64,000 nt of DNA from Verrucomicrobia bacterium Ga0077533 (GCA_001464505.1 LNEH01000155.1:1-64000); one strand, 5' to 3'. Positions 26,517-36,719 are shown, numbered from the stretch's first letter. The notes: a model not told the origin generated them from the letters alone. Numbers and translations are program-made.

Positions 26517-29500
26517 ATGACTGTCGCTGAATTCAAAAAGAAGTGGCTCCGCTACCGAGGCAAGGAAACCTCCGCCTACCAGGAGCACTTCAATGATCTC
26601 TGTGGGATTCTCGGTCAAAAAACCCCCGCCGAGGCCGATCCCTCGGGCAGCGACTGGTTCTGTTTCCAGAAGCGGGTCGTCAAGGACATGGAGTTGTTCG
26701 CCGTCGGGCAAAGCGGCACCGCGCCGGAGGAGCGCGAACGGGGCTTCGCTGACGTTTGGCGGAAGGACTGCTTCGCCTGGGAATACAAGGGCAAGCGCAA
26801 GAATCTCGCCGAGGCCTACAAGCAGCTCCAGCAATACCGCGAATCGCTGCTGAACCCGCCCCTGCTGGTCGTCTGCGATTTCGAGCGCTTCATCATCCGC
26901 ACCAACTTCAACGGCACGGTCCAGGAAACCTACGACTTCGACCTGGAACGGATGGATCAGCCGGTGAACTGGCGGGTGCTGCGAGCGCTCTTCACCGACC
27001 CCGACTCGCTCAAGCCCGCCCTCACCACTGCCGAGGTCACCGAGGGCCTGGCCGGGCATATCGCCGCGATCGCCAAGTCCCTCCAGAAGCGCGAGGCCGT
27101 CGAACTGGCCGACGCCAAGACCCGGGCGGAGATGAACCTCGCCCAGCGCAAGAACCTCCGCATCGCCCGCTTCCTCAACCGCCTCGTTTTCTGTTTCTTC
27201 GCCGAGGACACCGGCCTGCTCCCGCCGGACCTCTTCTCCAACCTCCTCAAGCTCGGTCTCGACGACCCGCACCACCTCGCCATCACCATGGAGAATCTCT
27301 TCGCGGTCATGGCCAAGGGCGGCACTTTCGGGAAAGACAAGATCCGCCACTTCAACGGCCACCTCTTCGAAGAATCCACCGTCTTTGAGCTCTCCGACGA
27401 GGAGCTGAAGAAACTGGCCGAGGCCGGCGAGTCCAACTGGCAGTTCATCCAGCCCAGCATCATGGGCACCCTCTTTGAGCGCGCCCTTGAGCCCGGGCAG
27501 CGCGCCCAGCTCGGCGCCCACTACACCAGCGAGGCCGACATCAAGACCCTCGTCGAGCCGATCCTCATGGCCCCGTTACGCCGCGAGTGGGCCGCGCTCA
27601 AGGGCGAACTCGCTCTCGATTACGCCAAGAGCAAGGGCATGGCGGCCCTGCGCGAGAAGCTGGCCGCCTTCCAGAAAAAGCTCGCCGCGACCACCGTGCT
27701 CGACCCGGCCTGCGGCAGCGGCAACTTCCTCTACGTCTCCCTCCAACTCCTGCTCGGTCTGGAGAAGGAGGTCGTGGCCTATGCCACCCAGCTCGGCTTC
27801 AAGTTCCAGCCGCAGGTGGGCGTGCAGCAGCTCCGCGCCATCGAGATCAACCCCTACGCCTACGAGCTGGCGCAGGTCTCGGTGCAGATCGGCTGCCTCC
27901 AATGGCGGCGCGACAACGGCTTCGACAACGACCGCTCACCCGTCCTGCAAAACCTCGACGGCTTCCAGAACGAGGACGCCCTCCTCATGCCTCATTTCCA
28001 CAGCAAGGCGAAGAACCTGAAGCAGGCCCAGGCCAGTGAGCACAAATCCGATGATGCCCTGAAATTCTACACCGAGCGCGACTGGCCGAAATGCGAGGTC
28101 ATCGTCAGCAATCCGCCGTTTCTCGGCGGCAAGCTGCTGCGGCGCGAGCTCGGAGACGATTATGTGGGTGCGTTGTTTTCAAATTATCAAAAGCGCGTCG
28201 AACCGCAGGCCGACCTTTGTTGTTATTGGTTCGAGAAAGCGCGGGACTCCCTTGCGCGCCAGCGGTGCAATCGCGCCGGACTGCTGGCGACCCAAGGCAT
28301 CCGGGGCGGAGCCAACCGGGAAGTGCTCAAACGGATCAAGGAGACGGGCGACATTTTCTTCGCGGTGAGCGACCGTGAGTGGGTGCTCAACGGCGCCAAT
28401 GTGCATATTTCGATGGTCGGTTTCGACAGCGGTTCCGAGACCACGCGGCTGCTTGACGGGGCGAGCGCTCAGCAAATCCACTCCAATCTTTCCGCCCAAG
28501 CCGGTGATACCACTCTCGCGCGACGCCTGCCCGCGATGGCTGGCATCGCCTACATGGGCGACACGAAAGGCGGCGCGTTCGACGTGGACGACGCCACCGC
28601 GCAAAGCTGGCTGCTCGCACCCAATCCCAGTGGGAGGCCAAACTCTGATGTGCTGGTGCCGTGGGCGAACGGTCTCGCCGTGACCCGGCGGATGCCGCCG
28701 ATGTGGATTGTCGATTTCGGCATGGGCAAGAAAGAGGCCTGGTGCGCAAGCTACAAGGCTCCGTTCGCCCATGTGGTAACTTTGATAAAGCAAGTGCGCG
28801 CTCAATCGCGGAGCACGGTTGGGATTTGGTGGCAACACGAGCGGGCGCGGCCAGATATGCAGGCCGCCATTGCTCCGCTCCCGCGGTTTCTCGCGACTGT
28901 TGCTGTCGCAAAACATCACTTGTTTGTATGGCTGGAGCGGCCGCTATTACCTGATCACGCTCTTTTCACGTTTGTGAATTCCGACGATTGGTTCTTCGGC
29001 ATTCTCCAATCCCGTTTCCATCGTCTATGGGCCCACAAACAAGGCACCCGGCTGGAAACGCGCCCGCGCTACACGCCGACGACCTGCTTCGAGACCTTTC
29101 CGTTTCCCTTTCCGCTGAAGGAGCCGCTCCCGCAGGGCGAGAGCACGCCGCAATCGGAAGCGTTGGCAGCGCACCATTACTTCATGGCCAAGGAAGCCCC
29201 CGCGCCTTACGGCGCTGATGCGCATCGCGTCGCCATCGCCGCCGCCGCCAAGGAGCTGAACGAGCTGCGCGAGCGCTGGCTCAACCCGCCCGAGTGGACG
29301 GAGACCCGCACCCTCGAATTCCCCGGCTCCGTCAACGGCCCGTGGGCCCGCTACCTTGATCCCAAGACCGTGAAACCCAGGACGGGCGTCGGCACCGTCC
29401 GCTACCCGCGCCTTGAACCGCGCGACGCCGAATGCGCCGCCAAGCTGAAGAAGCGCACCCTCACCAATCTCTACAACGAGCGTCCCGTCTGGCTCGACCT

Positions 29501-29687
29501 CGTCCACAGGAAGCTCGATGCCGCCGTCGCCGCGGCCTACGGCTGGCCCACCGACCTGACCGACGAACAGATCCTCGGAAAACTCCTCGCCCTCAATCTC
29601 GAGCGCGCCGCCGCTGAGGCCAAAGATGCCGCGGCCCCGAAGAAGCCCAAACCCCAGCGCGAAAAACACACCGACGAGCTGATCTGA
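26517..29687 (+). CDS. MmeI-like type IIL restriction-modification enzyme (single-chain nuclease-methyltransferase)
   Basis: N-terminal FAWEYKGKRKNL (ExK nuclease motif), SAM motif DPACGSGNFLYVS, catalytic SNPPFLGGK, C-terminal target-recognition-like region. Confidence 0.85.
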   Translation: MTVAEFKKKWLRYRGKETSAYQEHFNDLCGILGQKTPAEADPSGSDWFCFQKRVVKDMELFAVGQSGTAPEERERGFADVWRKDCFAWEYKGKRKNLAEAYKQLQQYRESLLNPPLLVVCDFERFIIRTNFNGTVQETYDFDLERMDQPVNWRVLRALFTDPDSLKPALTTAEVTEGLAGHIAAIAKSLQKREAVELADAKTRAEMNLAQRKNLRIARFLNRLVFCFFAEDTGLLPPDLFSNLLKLGLDDPHHLAITMENLFAVMAKGGTFGKDKIRHFNGHLFEESTVFELSDEELKKLAEAGESNWQFIQPSIMGTLFERALEPGQRAQLGAHYTSEADIKTLVEPILMAPLRREWAALKGELALDYAKSKGMAALREKLAAFQKKLAATTVLDPACGSGNFLYVSLQLLLGLEKEVVAYATQLGFKFQPQVGVQQLRAIEINPYAYELAQVSVQIGCLQWRRDNGFDNDRSPVLQNLDGFQNEDALLMPHFHSKAKNLKQAQASEHKSDDALKFYTERDWPKCEVIVSNPPFLGGKLLRRELGDDYVGALFSNYQKRVEPQADLCCYWFEKARDSLARQRCNRAGLLATQGIRGGANREVLKRIKETGDIFFAVSDREWVLNGANVHISMVGFDSGSETTRLLDGASAQQIHSNLSAQAGDTTLARRLPAMAGIAYMGDTKGGAFDVDDATAQSWLLAPNPSGRPNSDVLVPWANGLAVTRRMPPMWIVDFGMGKKEAWCASYKAPFAHVVTLIKQVRAQSRSTVGIWWQHERARPDMQAAIAPLPRFLATVAVAKHHLFVWLERPLLPDHALFTFVNSDDWFFGILQSRFHRLWAHKQGTRLETRPRYTPTTCFETFPFPFPLKEPLPQGESTPQSEALAAHHYFMAKEAPAPYGADAHRVAIAAAAKELNELRERWLNPPEWTETRTLEFPGSVNGPWARYLDPKTVKPRTGVGTVRYPRLEPRDAECAAKLKKRTLTNLYNERPVWLDLVHRKLDAAVAAAYGWPTDLTDEQILGKLLALNLERAAAEAKDAAAPKKPKPQREKHTDELI

Positions 29688-29806
29688 GCCCATAGACCTG
29701 CCGGCTGAACCGATTGTCGTTTGACGCAGGGTAGGGATTGCCCAAGCCTCCGCCCATCGCCCGGGGCCACTGGCGGCACTTATCTTCCCTGTTCCCCTTT
29801 CCTGCC

Positions 29807-30834
29807 ATGCCTAACCGGAATCTTCATCAGAAGCCTTTCGATGCTGGAACGCTTGCAAAGCTCGAAATCTTCAAGCTGACCGCTGAGGGTTTTCTTGGAG
29901 TATTCATAGGTAGCGGACAATCCCGATGTATGCGGATTCAGATTCTCGATTTTTTCTGCGGTCCCGGCCTCGACTCCCAAGGGAATATGGGTAGCCCGGT
30001 AATGCTGCTCAGGCATCTCCAAAACTTGGGCAAGAAAATTCAGGAGGAGGGCTACAAGGTGTCGGTGCTGCTGAACGATGCCGAAGATGATAAAGTTGAA
30101 GTGTTGAAGAAAAACCTAAAGGAAACGAAATTGGATTCGGGGCCTTATGATTTACGATTCGCCAACCGGGAATTTCTTGAGGTCTTTCCTGAAGAAGCAG
30201 CCCGCATGGAGGGGGCGGCAAACTTAGTATTGATTGATCAAAATGGCGTCAGGCAATTCCCGCCGGATGTTTTCACCAAATTGCGTAAACTGCCCACCAC
30301 GGACGTGCTGGTTTTTATGTCTTCGTCATATGCCTGGCGCTTCCAAGATGCCCCGGAGATGCAGCGCCATTTGGAAACAGCCAAAGCATTCGGTCCCACG
30401 ACACGGACGAAGAGTATTATCTGGCGCCTTTTTCCATCAAAAAGGGGAGCAATATCCACGGCGTGATGTTTGGCTCATCCAACTTGAAGGGGTTGGAGAA
30501 ATTTCTGGAGGCGGCCTGGCATTTGGATGATCGGACCGGCGAAGCGAATTTCGACATAGACCGCGAAGGACGTTTCAATCTCCCCGGAGAGCTTCCAATG
30601 GACTGGGGCAAGACAAACAAGTTGCAGGTCTTCGAAAGCGAACTCTCCACTGCCATCCTTGCCAAAGTCCTTGGGACCACGGCTGCCATCTATCGTTTTA
30701 CGTTGGAGAAGGGATTTTTGCCTAAACACGCGAATACAGTGCTCAAATCGCTCCATGCCACGGGCAAAATGGAGAAAGTGTTCGGTCTGGGCTACTCGTC
30801 GCTTGAGAATCCACAGCCGGTGGTCCTACAGTAG
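29807..30834 (+). pseudogene. tcmP: Three-Cys-motif partner protein TcmP, frameshifted with apparent internal deletion
   Basis: Frame 1: MPNRNLHQKPFDAGTLAKLEIFKL...SSSYAWRFQDAPEMQRHLETAKAFG; another frame continues SHDTDEEYYLAPFSIKKGSNIHGVMFGSSNLKGLEKFLEAAW...EANFDIDREG to 30834. Confidence 0.75.
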
Positions 30835-30837
30835 AAC

Positions 30838-31587
30838 ATGCGCGGCAAATCCCACATTGAATGGACCGAATCCACCTGGAACCCGGTGACGGGGTGCAGC
30901 AAGGTCAGCGCGGGCTGCAAGCACTGTTATGCCGAGCGCATGGCGCTGCGGCTCCAGGCGATGGGCAACGAACGGTATGCCAATGGTTTTGCCGTCACCT
31001 TGCACGAGGATCTGGTTGAGGCGCCCAAATTTTGGAAGACCCCGCGCGTGATCTTTGTGAATTCGATGAGCGATCTTTTTCACGAGAAAGTCCCGCTGGA
31101 ATTCATCAAAAAAGTCTTCGCGACCATGCGGGCCTGTCCTCAGCATACGTTTCAAATTCTTACCAAAAGAAGCGACCGATTGGTTGAAATAGCCGGGCAG
31201 CTCGACTGGGCTCCGAACGTCTGGATGGGGGTGAGCGTGGAAGATTCCCGCGTTGTCCACCGCGTGAATGATCTCCAGCGCGTCCCTGCAGCGGTTCGAT
31301 TTCTTTCCCTCGAACCACTTATCGGCGCGATCGACGATCTGCCGCTCGAAGGCATCGATTGGGCAATTGTCGGCGGGGAAAGTGGACCCGGAGCCCGGGA
31401 AATGAAGATCGAATGGGTCCGGTCGATTTTCCGGCAGTGCCGGAAGTCCGGGACGGCATTTTTCTTCAAGCAGTGGGGCGGTGTGCGAAAGGATCTGACT
31501 GGCCGCGAGCTCCGCGGTCGCACCTATGACGAGATGCCTACTCCGCGCGATCCAGAGGCAAGGCGCCTGGCGCTTTTGTCGGCATAG
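30838..31587 (+). CDS. Three-Cys-motif (phage Gp37/Gp68, DUF5131-like) protein
   Basis: SHIEWTESTWNPVTGCSKVSAGCKHCYAERMA (C-x6-C-x2-C), FVNSMSDLFHE, LTKRSDRL, IVGGESGPGAR. Confidence 0.87.
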   Translation: MRGKSHIEWTESTWNPVTGCSKVSAGCKHCYAERMALRLQAMGNERYANGFAVTLHEDLVEAPKFWKTPRVIFVNSMSDLFHEKVPLEFIKKVFATMRACPQHTFQILTKRSDRLVEIAGQLDWAPNVWMGVSVEDSRVVHRVNDLQRVPAAVRFLSLEPLIGAIDDLPLEGIDWAIVGGESGPGAREMKIEWVRSIFRQCRKSGTAFFFKQWGGVRKDLTGRELRGRTYDEMPTPRDPEARRLALLSA

Positions 31588-31663
31588 AGATCAGACAGAA
31601 TACCCGGCAAGGGGCTGGCTTTGTATTTTTCAAGCAACGCCCCTGCGCCTTCGACCCAGTGCC

Positions 31664-32209
31664 ATGAGCCTGCAGCAACTCCAGCAAAAGCTCCCGGACG
31701 TGAGGGCGTGGATCGACCGCACCCTCGCAGCCCACGCGGCGCAGGCGCGTCCGGTCGTTGATCTCGGGTTCCCGCGGCTGGGCTCCTACTATTCCCCAAC
31801 ACTGCTGGTGTCGACCAAGGTCATTGCCGTGGCCAAGGTGCCCGCACCTCCGCTTGCCAGCATGGGCCTGACCGGCTTCGACGAATTCGAGAACTTGGAT
31901 GCCGCCGGCATCACCTATCTCTCCTCCTTTTTCGTGCGGCACGGCTATGAACGCGATGAGTCGCTGCATTTCCACGAGCTCGTGCATGTGGTCCAGTGGC
32001 AGCACCTCGGCCCCGAACGCTTCATCATGGCTTATGCGTTGGGCCACCTCCTGTCCGGCGGCTACCGCACCAATCCCCTCGAAGAGATGGCCTATCGTCT
32101 ACAAGCCCGCTTCGATCAGCACGCTCCGCCCTTCGATGTGGCCGCCATCGTCCACCCTGAACTGGATCGCCTCGTCCCCGCTCTCCTCGGAAGCACTTTG
32201 AAGTCATAG
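31664..32209 (+). CDS. Hypothetical protein with HExxH zinc-protease-like motif
   Basis: ESLHFHELVHVVQWQHLG; ATG at 31664. Confidence 0.6.
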   Translation: MSLQQLQQKLPDVRAWIDRTLAAHAAQARPVVDLGFPRLGSYYSPTLLVSTKVIAVAKVPAPPLASMGLTGFDEFENLDAAGITYLSSFFVRHGYERDESLHFHELVHVVQWQHLGPERFIMAYALGHLLSGGYRTNPLEEMAYRLQARFDQHAPPFDVAAIVHPELDRLVPALLGSTLKS

Positions 32210-32305
32210 TTTTACCTATTTTACGCTGATCGGGCTCAAGTTTCGGATGCTTCGTCCGTTTCGATTATTGCGTTTACTAACAAAGCCCTCAATTTAGGAA
32301 TCACT

Positions 32306-32788
32306 ATGGCCTCCCTCCCTGCTCAACGCCTGTCCGCACCCCCGGTCATGCCCACGCCTGACGACCAGGAAATGGCGCGCGAATCCAGCCGCACGCTGGC
32401 TGAATTGCTCGCCCAGCCCCGTCGCACCCTACCGCAATTGTCGTTTCCCGCCCATGGCCGCGGGCAGCCCGAGCTCGTGCCCCTGCCGGCCGCGACTGCG
32501 CCGCTCATCGCCCAGATCCTGGCCCAGTTGGCGCGCGGCAACGCGGTCACTGTCATTCCGGTGCATTCGGAGCTGACCACCCAACAGGCGGCCGATCTGC
32601 TGGGTGTATCCCGGCCTCATCTGGTCGAAATGCTCCGGACGAAGAAAATTCCCTACCGCAAGGTCGGGGCGCATCGCCGCATCCGATTCAGTGACCTCAT
32701 GGGCTTCAAGCTGACCGAGGACGTCGCCCGGCAGAAAGCGCTGGATACCTTGGCCGCCCAGGCTCAGGAACTCGACCAAGGCTACTGA
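32306..32788 (+). CDS. Excisionase/HTH DNA-binding protein, candidate antitoxin
   Basis: LTTQQAADLLGVSRPHLVEMLRTKKIPYRKVGAHRRIRFSDLMGF. Confidence 0.82.
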   Translation: MASLPAQRLSAPPVMPTPDDQEMARESSRTLAELLAQPRRTLPQLSFPAHGRGQPELVPLPAATAPLIAQILAQLARGNAVTVIPVHSELTTQQAADLLGVSRPHLVEMLRTKKIPYRKVGAHRRIRFSDLMGFKLTEDVARQKALDTLAAQAQELDQGY

Positions 32789-32802
32789 GCCGGTGAACCG
32801 AC

Positions 32803-33375
32803 ATGGGCACGCATTTCACCGCTCTGTTTGATGCCTGCGTGCTCTATCCGGCGCCCCTGCGCGATCTCTTGCTGCAGCTCGCCACCACCGGACTGTTTCG
32901 CGCCAAGTGGAGCAATCAAATCCATGAGGAGTGGATCGAGGCGGTGCTGGAGCAGCGCAAAGATCTCAGGCGGGAACAATTGGAGCGGACCCGCCAATTG
33001 ATGAACGCGCACGCCTACGACAGCCTGGTGACAGGCCATGAGGCCTTGATCGGCGGACTAACGATGCCGGATGCCGACGACCGCCATGTTCTGGCGGCGG
33101 CGATCCGGGGACGGGCCGATGTGATCGTGACCTTCAACCTCAAGCACTTCCCGGCCGCCGTTCTCGAACCGTATGAAATCGAGGCGCAACATCCCGATGA
33201 ATTCATCAGTAACCTGACCGACCTGATGCCGCAGGCGGTTTGCGCCGCAGCAAAGACCTGCAGAGCACGCCTCAAAAAACCAGCCAAGACGGTGGACGAA
33301 TACCTCGCGAGGCTGGCCAGTCAACAATTGCCCGTGACCGTGTCATTTCTCACTGAGAACCGACGCCTCCTGTGA
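32803..33375 (+). CDS. PIN domain protein, candidate toxin
   Basis: FTALFDACVLYPAPLRDLLL, TMPDADDRHVLAAAIRGRADVIVTFNLKHFP (PIN acidic residues). Confidence 0.85.
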   Translation: MGTHFTALFDACVLYPAPLRDLLLQLATTGLFRAKWSNQIHEEWIEAVLEQRKDLRREQLERTRQLMNAHAYDSLVTGHEALIGGLTMPDADDRHVLAAAIRGRADVIVTFNLKHFPAAVLEPYEIEAQHPDEFISNLTDLMPQAVCAAAKTCRARLKKPAKTVDEYLARLASQQLPVTVSFLTENRRLL

Positions 33376-33406
33376 AGTCACTCGCTCCGCGATGTGGAGC
33401 GAAGGA

Positions 33407-33491
33407 TGGTGCCCGAGGCGAGACTCGAACTCGCATGCGATTAAGCACAGGCTTCTGAGACCTGCGTGTCTACCAATTCCACCACCCGGGC
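33407..33491 (-). tRNA. tRNA-Leu (CAG anticodon)
   Basis: Minus strand GCCCGGGTGGTGGAATTGGTAGACACGCAGGTCTCAGAAGCCTGTGCTTAATCGCATGCGAGTTCGAGTCTCGCCTCGGGCACCA folds as a class II tRNA with encoded CCA. Confidence 0.93.
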
Positions 33492-33596
33492 AAAAAACAG
33501 AAGGGGCATGGATACGCCCCGCCGGGGGTGGCGCAAGTGTTTTGTTGCAGAGGTGGAACGCGTTGACCTCAACGCGTTTCTCCCAAGCGCGCCGGG

Positions 33597-34703
33597 TCAG
33601 CGCGCTCCACCTGGCGCAAACTTGCGCTCGTGTTCCAGCAACCGCTGCTTGCGCCAGACGCCGCCCGCGTAGCCGTTCAGCGAACCGTCGGCATTGATCA
33701 CGCGATGGCAGGGAATGACGAGGGCCAGCATGTTCGAGCCGTTGGCCCGGCCGATGGCGCGCGGGGCCTTGGGCAGGCCCAGCTGGCGGGCCATCTCCGC
33801 ATAACTGCGGGTGCGACCGGCCGGGATGCGCTGCAACTCGGTCCACACGCGCCGCTGAAAATCTGACCCGACCGGCGCGAGCGGCAGATCAAAGGCCAGC
33901 GATTCGCCGGTGAAATAACGGGTCAACTGCCGCTGTGTTTCCTCCAGCACCGCGCTGCTGCCCGGCACGATCGCGCACTTCAAACGGCGGCGTAGACCGG
34001 CCAGTTCGCGTTCGAGCCCGCGGCGATCGACAAACTCCAGCAAACGCAACCCGTGCTCGTCGGCCAGCGCGAGCACGGTGCCGAGCGGCGTCTCCAGCCG
34101 CTGAGCGAGCAGGCAGGCACCGGCCTTGGCGTCCCGGGGCGGCTGGCCGAAGATGCGCGTGAACGCCTCGCGAAATCCGCTGGTGGACTCGTAGCCGCGG
34201 GCCAGTTGCACCTCGATGACGGCCTTGCCGGCTTTCACATCCCGCAGGGCCAGGCCCATCCGGCGCGCGCGCTGATAGGCATGGAAGGTCATGCCGTGAT
34301 AGGCTTGGAACTGCCGGCGCGCGGTCGAGGGCTCGATGCCCATCGTGGCCAGATTCTTGTCCGTCACGCGGCCATCCACGGATTCCTCGACGGCGCGCCG
34401 CAGGCGCTCAACGAGCGGCGGCACCGGCTTGGTGCGATCCATCGGCCGGCACAGCCGGCACGGGCGGTAGCCGCCGTGCAGCGCCTCGTTGATGGTGGGG
34501 AAAAACTCAACGTTCTGTGGTTTGGGTTTCTTGGCGCGGCAGGTCGGACGGCAGAAGATGCCGGTCGTCTTGACGCCGGTGAAAAAGACGCCCTCGTAGG
34601 CGGCGTCGCGCCGGGCGAGCGCCCGATACATCGTGCGCGGAGTGGGCAGAGACTGGACGGGAGCGGACAAGACGGGTTCAGGTTGAATCATGCGCCGGAG
34701 CAT
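33597..34703 (-). CDS. ada: Bifunctional Ada regulator / O6-methylguanine-DNA methyltransferase
   Basis: DAAYEGVFFTGVKTTGIFCRPTCRAKKPKPQNVEFF, LVIPCHRVINADGSLNGYAGG. Confidence 0.92.
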   Translation of the reverse strand: MLRRMIQPEPVLSAPVQSLPTPRTMYRALARRDAAYEGVFFTGVKTTGIFCRPTCRAKKPKPQNVEFFPTINEALHGGYRPCRLCRPMDRTKPVPPLVERLRRAVEESVDGRVTDKNLATMGIEPSTARRQFQAYHGMTFHAYQRARRMGLALRDVKAGKAVIEVQLARGYESTSGFREAFTRIFGQPPRDAKAGACLLAQRLETPLGTVLALADEHGLRLLEFVDRRGLERELAGLRRRLKCAIVPGSSAVLEETQRQLTRYFTGESLAFDLPLAPVGSDFQRRVWTELQRIPAGRTRSYAEMARQLGLPKAPRAIGRANGSNMLALVIPCHRVINADGSLNGYAGGVWRKQRLLEHERKFAPGGAR

Positions 34704-34744
34704 AGCGCAACCGAGGGCGGCAATTCCGCCGATATTCGGGCGGG

Positions 34745-35494
34745 TTATTTTTTGGGCAGGTAATCGCGCAGAACGGGAACGGTTTTTTCGCGCCGGCCGT
34801 TGCCCAGCCGCACAAAATAGGGTTCGGGGGGGAGCAGGCCGGTGTCTTCTTCCTCCTCCTCATCGTCCGTCTCCAGGCCCTCGATCTCGCAGGTCTCGCC
34901 CTCGTCGAAGTATTGCGAGACCCGGCGGGCGGTGGGATCAAGCCACACCAGCGGCGTCGCCAGGTCGCCTTTCGACTTTACCTGGACGAAGTGACACGGA
35001 AACCGCTCGTGGGTGTAATGCTTGATGAAGTCGCTGAGCCACTTGTTGGCGAGGCCCTCGCGATGGGTGAGAAACACGACGTCGGCAAAATGGATGCAGG
35101 CGTCGAACCATTGCCGGAGCACCGGCTGTTTCTCCGCGAGCCGGCAATCCACGACACAAAAAATCCGCGCGAGGGTGGCGCCGTGCTCCTCCAGCCAGGG
35201 TTTCAGGGCTTCCAACTGGTCGATCGGGCTGGCCAGCGAGTCCGTCAAAAAGAAAACCGTCGTGCCCGGCGGCAGATCGACCGGCGGCAGGGCCGGCTCA
35301 TGCCAGGTCCAGCGGCGAACCTCGGCATTGGGCAGGCCGGCCAGCCTGACGTCGAGCGGGTCGGCGGCCTCACCCTCCGCCAGCAACACCAGCGCCCGGT
35401 CCTCCGCCGCGAGTCCGTTCTCGATCAGGTCGCGCACGAGGGCGCGCCGGCCCGAACCGGGCGTGCCGAGGACAAAATAAACCGGGGAGCTCAT
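34745..35494 (-). CDS. P-loop (CobW/G3E-like) NTPase
   Basis: VYFVLGTPGSGRRALVRDLIENGL (Walker A), ARIFCVVDCRLAEKQPVLRQWFD. Confidence 0.65.
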   Translation of the reverse strand: MSSPVYFVLGTPGSGRRALVRDLIENGLAAEDRALVLLAEGEAADPLDVRLAGLPNAEVRRWTWHEPALPPVDLPPGTTVFFLTDSLASPIDQLEALKPWLEEHGATLARIFCVVDCRLAEKQPVLRQWFDACIHFADVVFLTHREGLANKWLSDFIKHYTHERFPCHFVQVKSKGDLATPLVWLDPTARRVSQYFDEGETCEIEGLETDDEEEEEDTGLLPPEPYFVRLGNGRREKTVPVLRDYLPKK

Positions 35495-35627
35495 GTAGCC
35501 GCAAAGAGGCGCAAATCGCGCAAAAGACAATCTGCGTTTTGTTTGGGAAGGGTGGAACGCGTTGACCTCAACGCGTTGATTTTGCCAGGGGGCGGTCTAG
35601 GCGCGTTGGGGTCAACGCGCCTCACCT

Positions 35628-36719
35628 TCAGAATTTAAACGTCTGGTTCTGCGCCGCCTGACGCATCCAGTGGTCCACCAGCACGAGCGCCGCCATGGCC
35701 TCGACCATCACCACGGCGCGCGGCAGCACGCACGGATCGTGCCGGCCCCGCGCCTGCAGTTCGGTCTCCTGGCCGTGGATATCCACGGTCTTCTGCGGCT
35801 GGAGGATGGTCGCGGTGGGCTTGAAGGCGGTGCGGAAGACAATCTCCTCGCCGTTGCTGATGCCACCCTGCACCCCGCCCGAATAGTTGGTCGCCGTGCG
35901 AACCTGGCCGCCCTGGGAGACAAAGGCGTCGTTGTGGACGGAACCCTTGAGGAGCGTGCCGGCAAAGCCGCTGCCGATCTCAAACCCCTTGGTCGCGGGC
36001 AAGGAGAGCATGGCCTTGGCCAAATCAGCCTCGAGCCGGTCGAACACCGGCTCGCCGAGCCCGACGGGCATGTGGCGCACGCGGCACTCGATGATGCCGC
36101 CCACGGAGTTGCCCTCGCTGCGCGCCTGCTTGATGCGCTCGATCATCTTCGCGGCAGCGGCGGCATCGGGACAACGCACGGCGTTGGCCTCGACCTCGGC
36201 GAGCGTGGGAAACCCGGTGATTGTCGGCGCGGCGATGTCGTGGATGCGCGTCACGTAGGCACGGACCTCGAGCTTGTTCGCCAGATGGAGAATCTTCTTG
36301 GCGACGGCTCCGGCGGCCACCCGACCGATGGTTTCGCGGGCCGAGGAGCGCCCGCCGCCGCGATGGTCACGGTGGCCGTATTTGGCCTGATAGGTGAAGT
36401 CGGCGTGTGACGGGCGGAATTTTTCCCGCATTTCGGCGTAGGCCTCGGGCCGCTGGTCGCTGCTGTGCACCACCAGGGCGATGGGTGCGCCGGTGGTCCG
36501 GCCTTCGAAGACCCCGGACAATATCTCGACCTTGTCGGCCTCTTTGCGCGGCGTCGTGATGTCACTCTGGCCCGGACGGCGGCGATCCAGATCGGGCTGG
36601 ATGTCCTCCGCCGCCAGCGGCAGACGCGCCGGGCAGCCGTCGATGACCACGCCCACGGCCGGCCCATGACTTTCGCCCCAGGTGGTGATACGGAAAAATT
36701 GGCCGAAGGAATTGGACAC
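35628..36719 (-). CDS. aroC: Chorismate synthase (GTG start proposed at 36719)
   Basis: [66 protein letters not shown]. Confidence 0.94.
   Translation of the reverse strand: MSNSFGQFFRITTWGESHGPAVGVVIDGCPARLPLAAEDIQPDLDRRRPGQSDITTPRKEADKVEILSGVFEGRTTGAPIALVVHSSDQRPEAYAEMREKFRPSHADFTYQAKYGHRDHRGGGRSSARETIGRVAAGAVAKKILHLANKLEVRAYVTRIHDIAAPTITGFPTLAEVEANAVRCPDAAAAAKMIERIKQARSEGNSVGGIIECRVRHMPVGLGEPVFDRLEADLAKAMLSLPATKGFEIGSGFAGTLLKGSVHNDAFVSQGGQVRTATNYSGGVQGGISNGEEIVFRTAFKPTATILQPQKTVDIHGQETELQARGRHDPCVLPRAVVMVEAMAALVLVDHWMRQAAQNQTFKF

Noticed and set aside
25680-27521. 613-aa minus-strand ORF opposite deoA and the MmeI-like gene
   Set aside because: Spans two real genes on the other strand; composition antisense-like
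26460-33491. Integrative element inserted in tRNA-Leu
   Set aside because: No integrase and no duplicated tRNA 3' end found at the other boundary by eye
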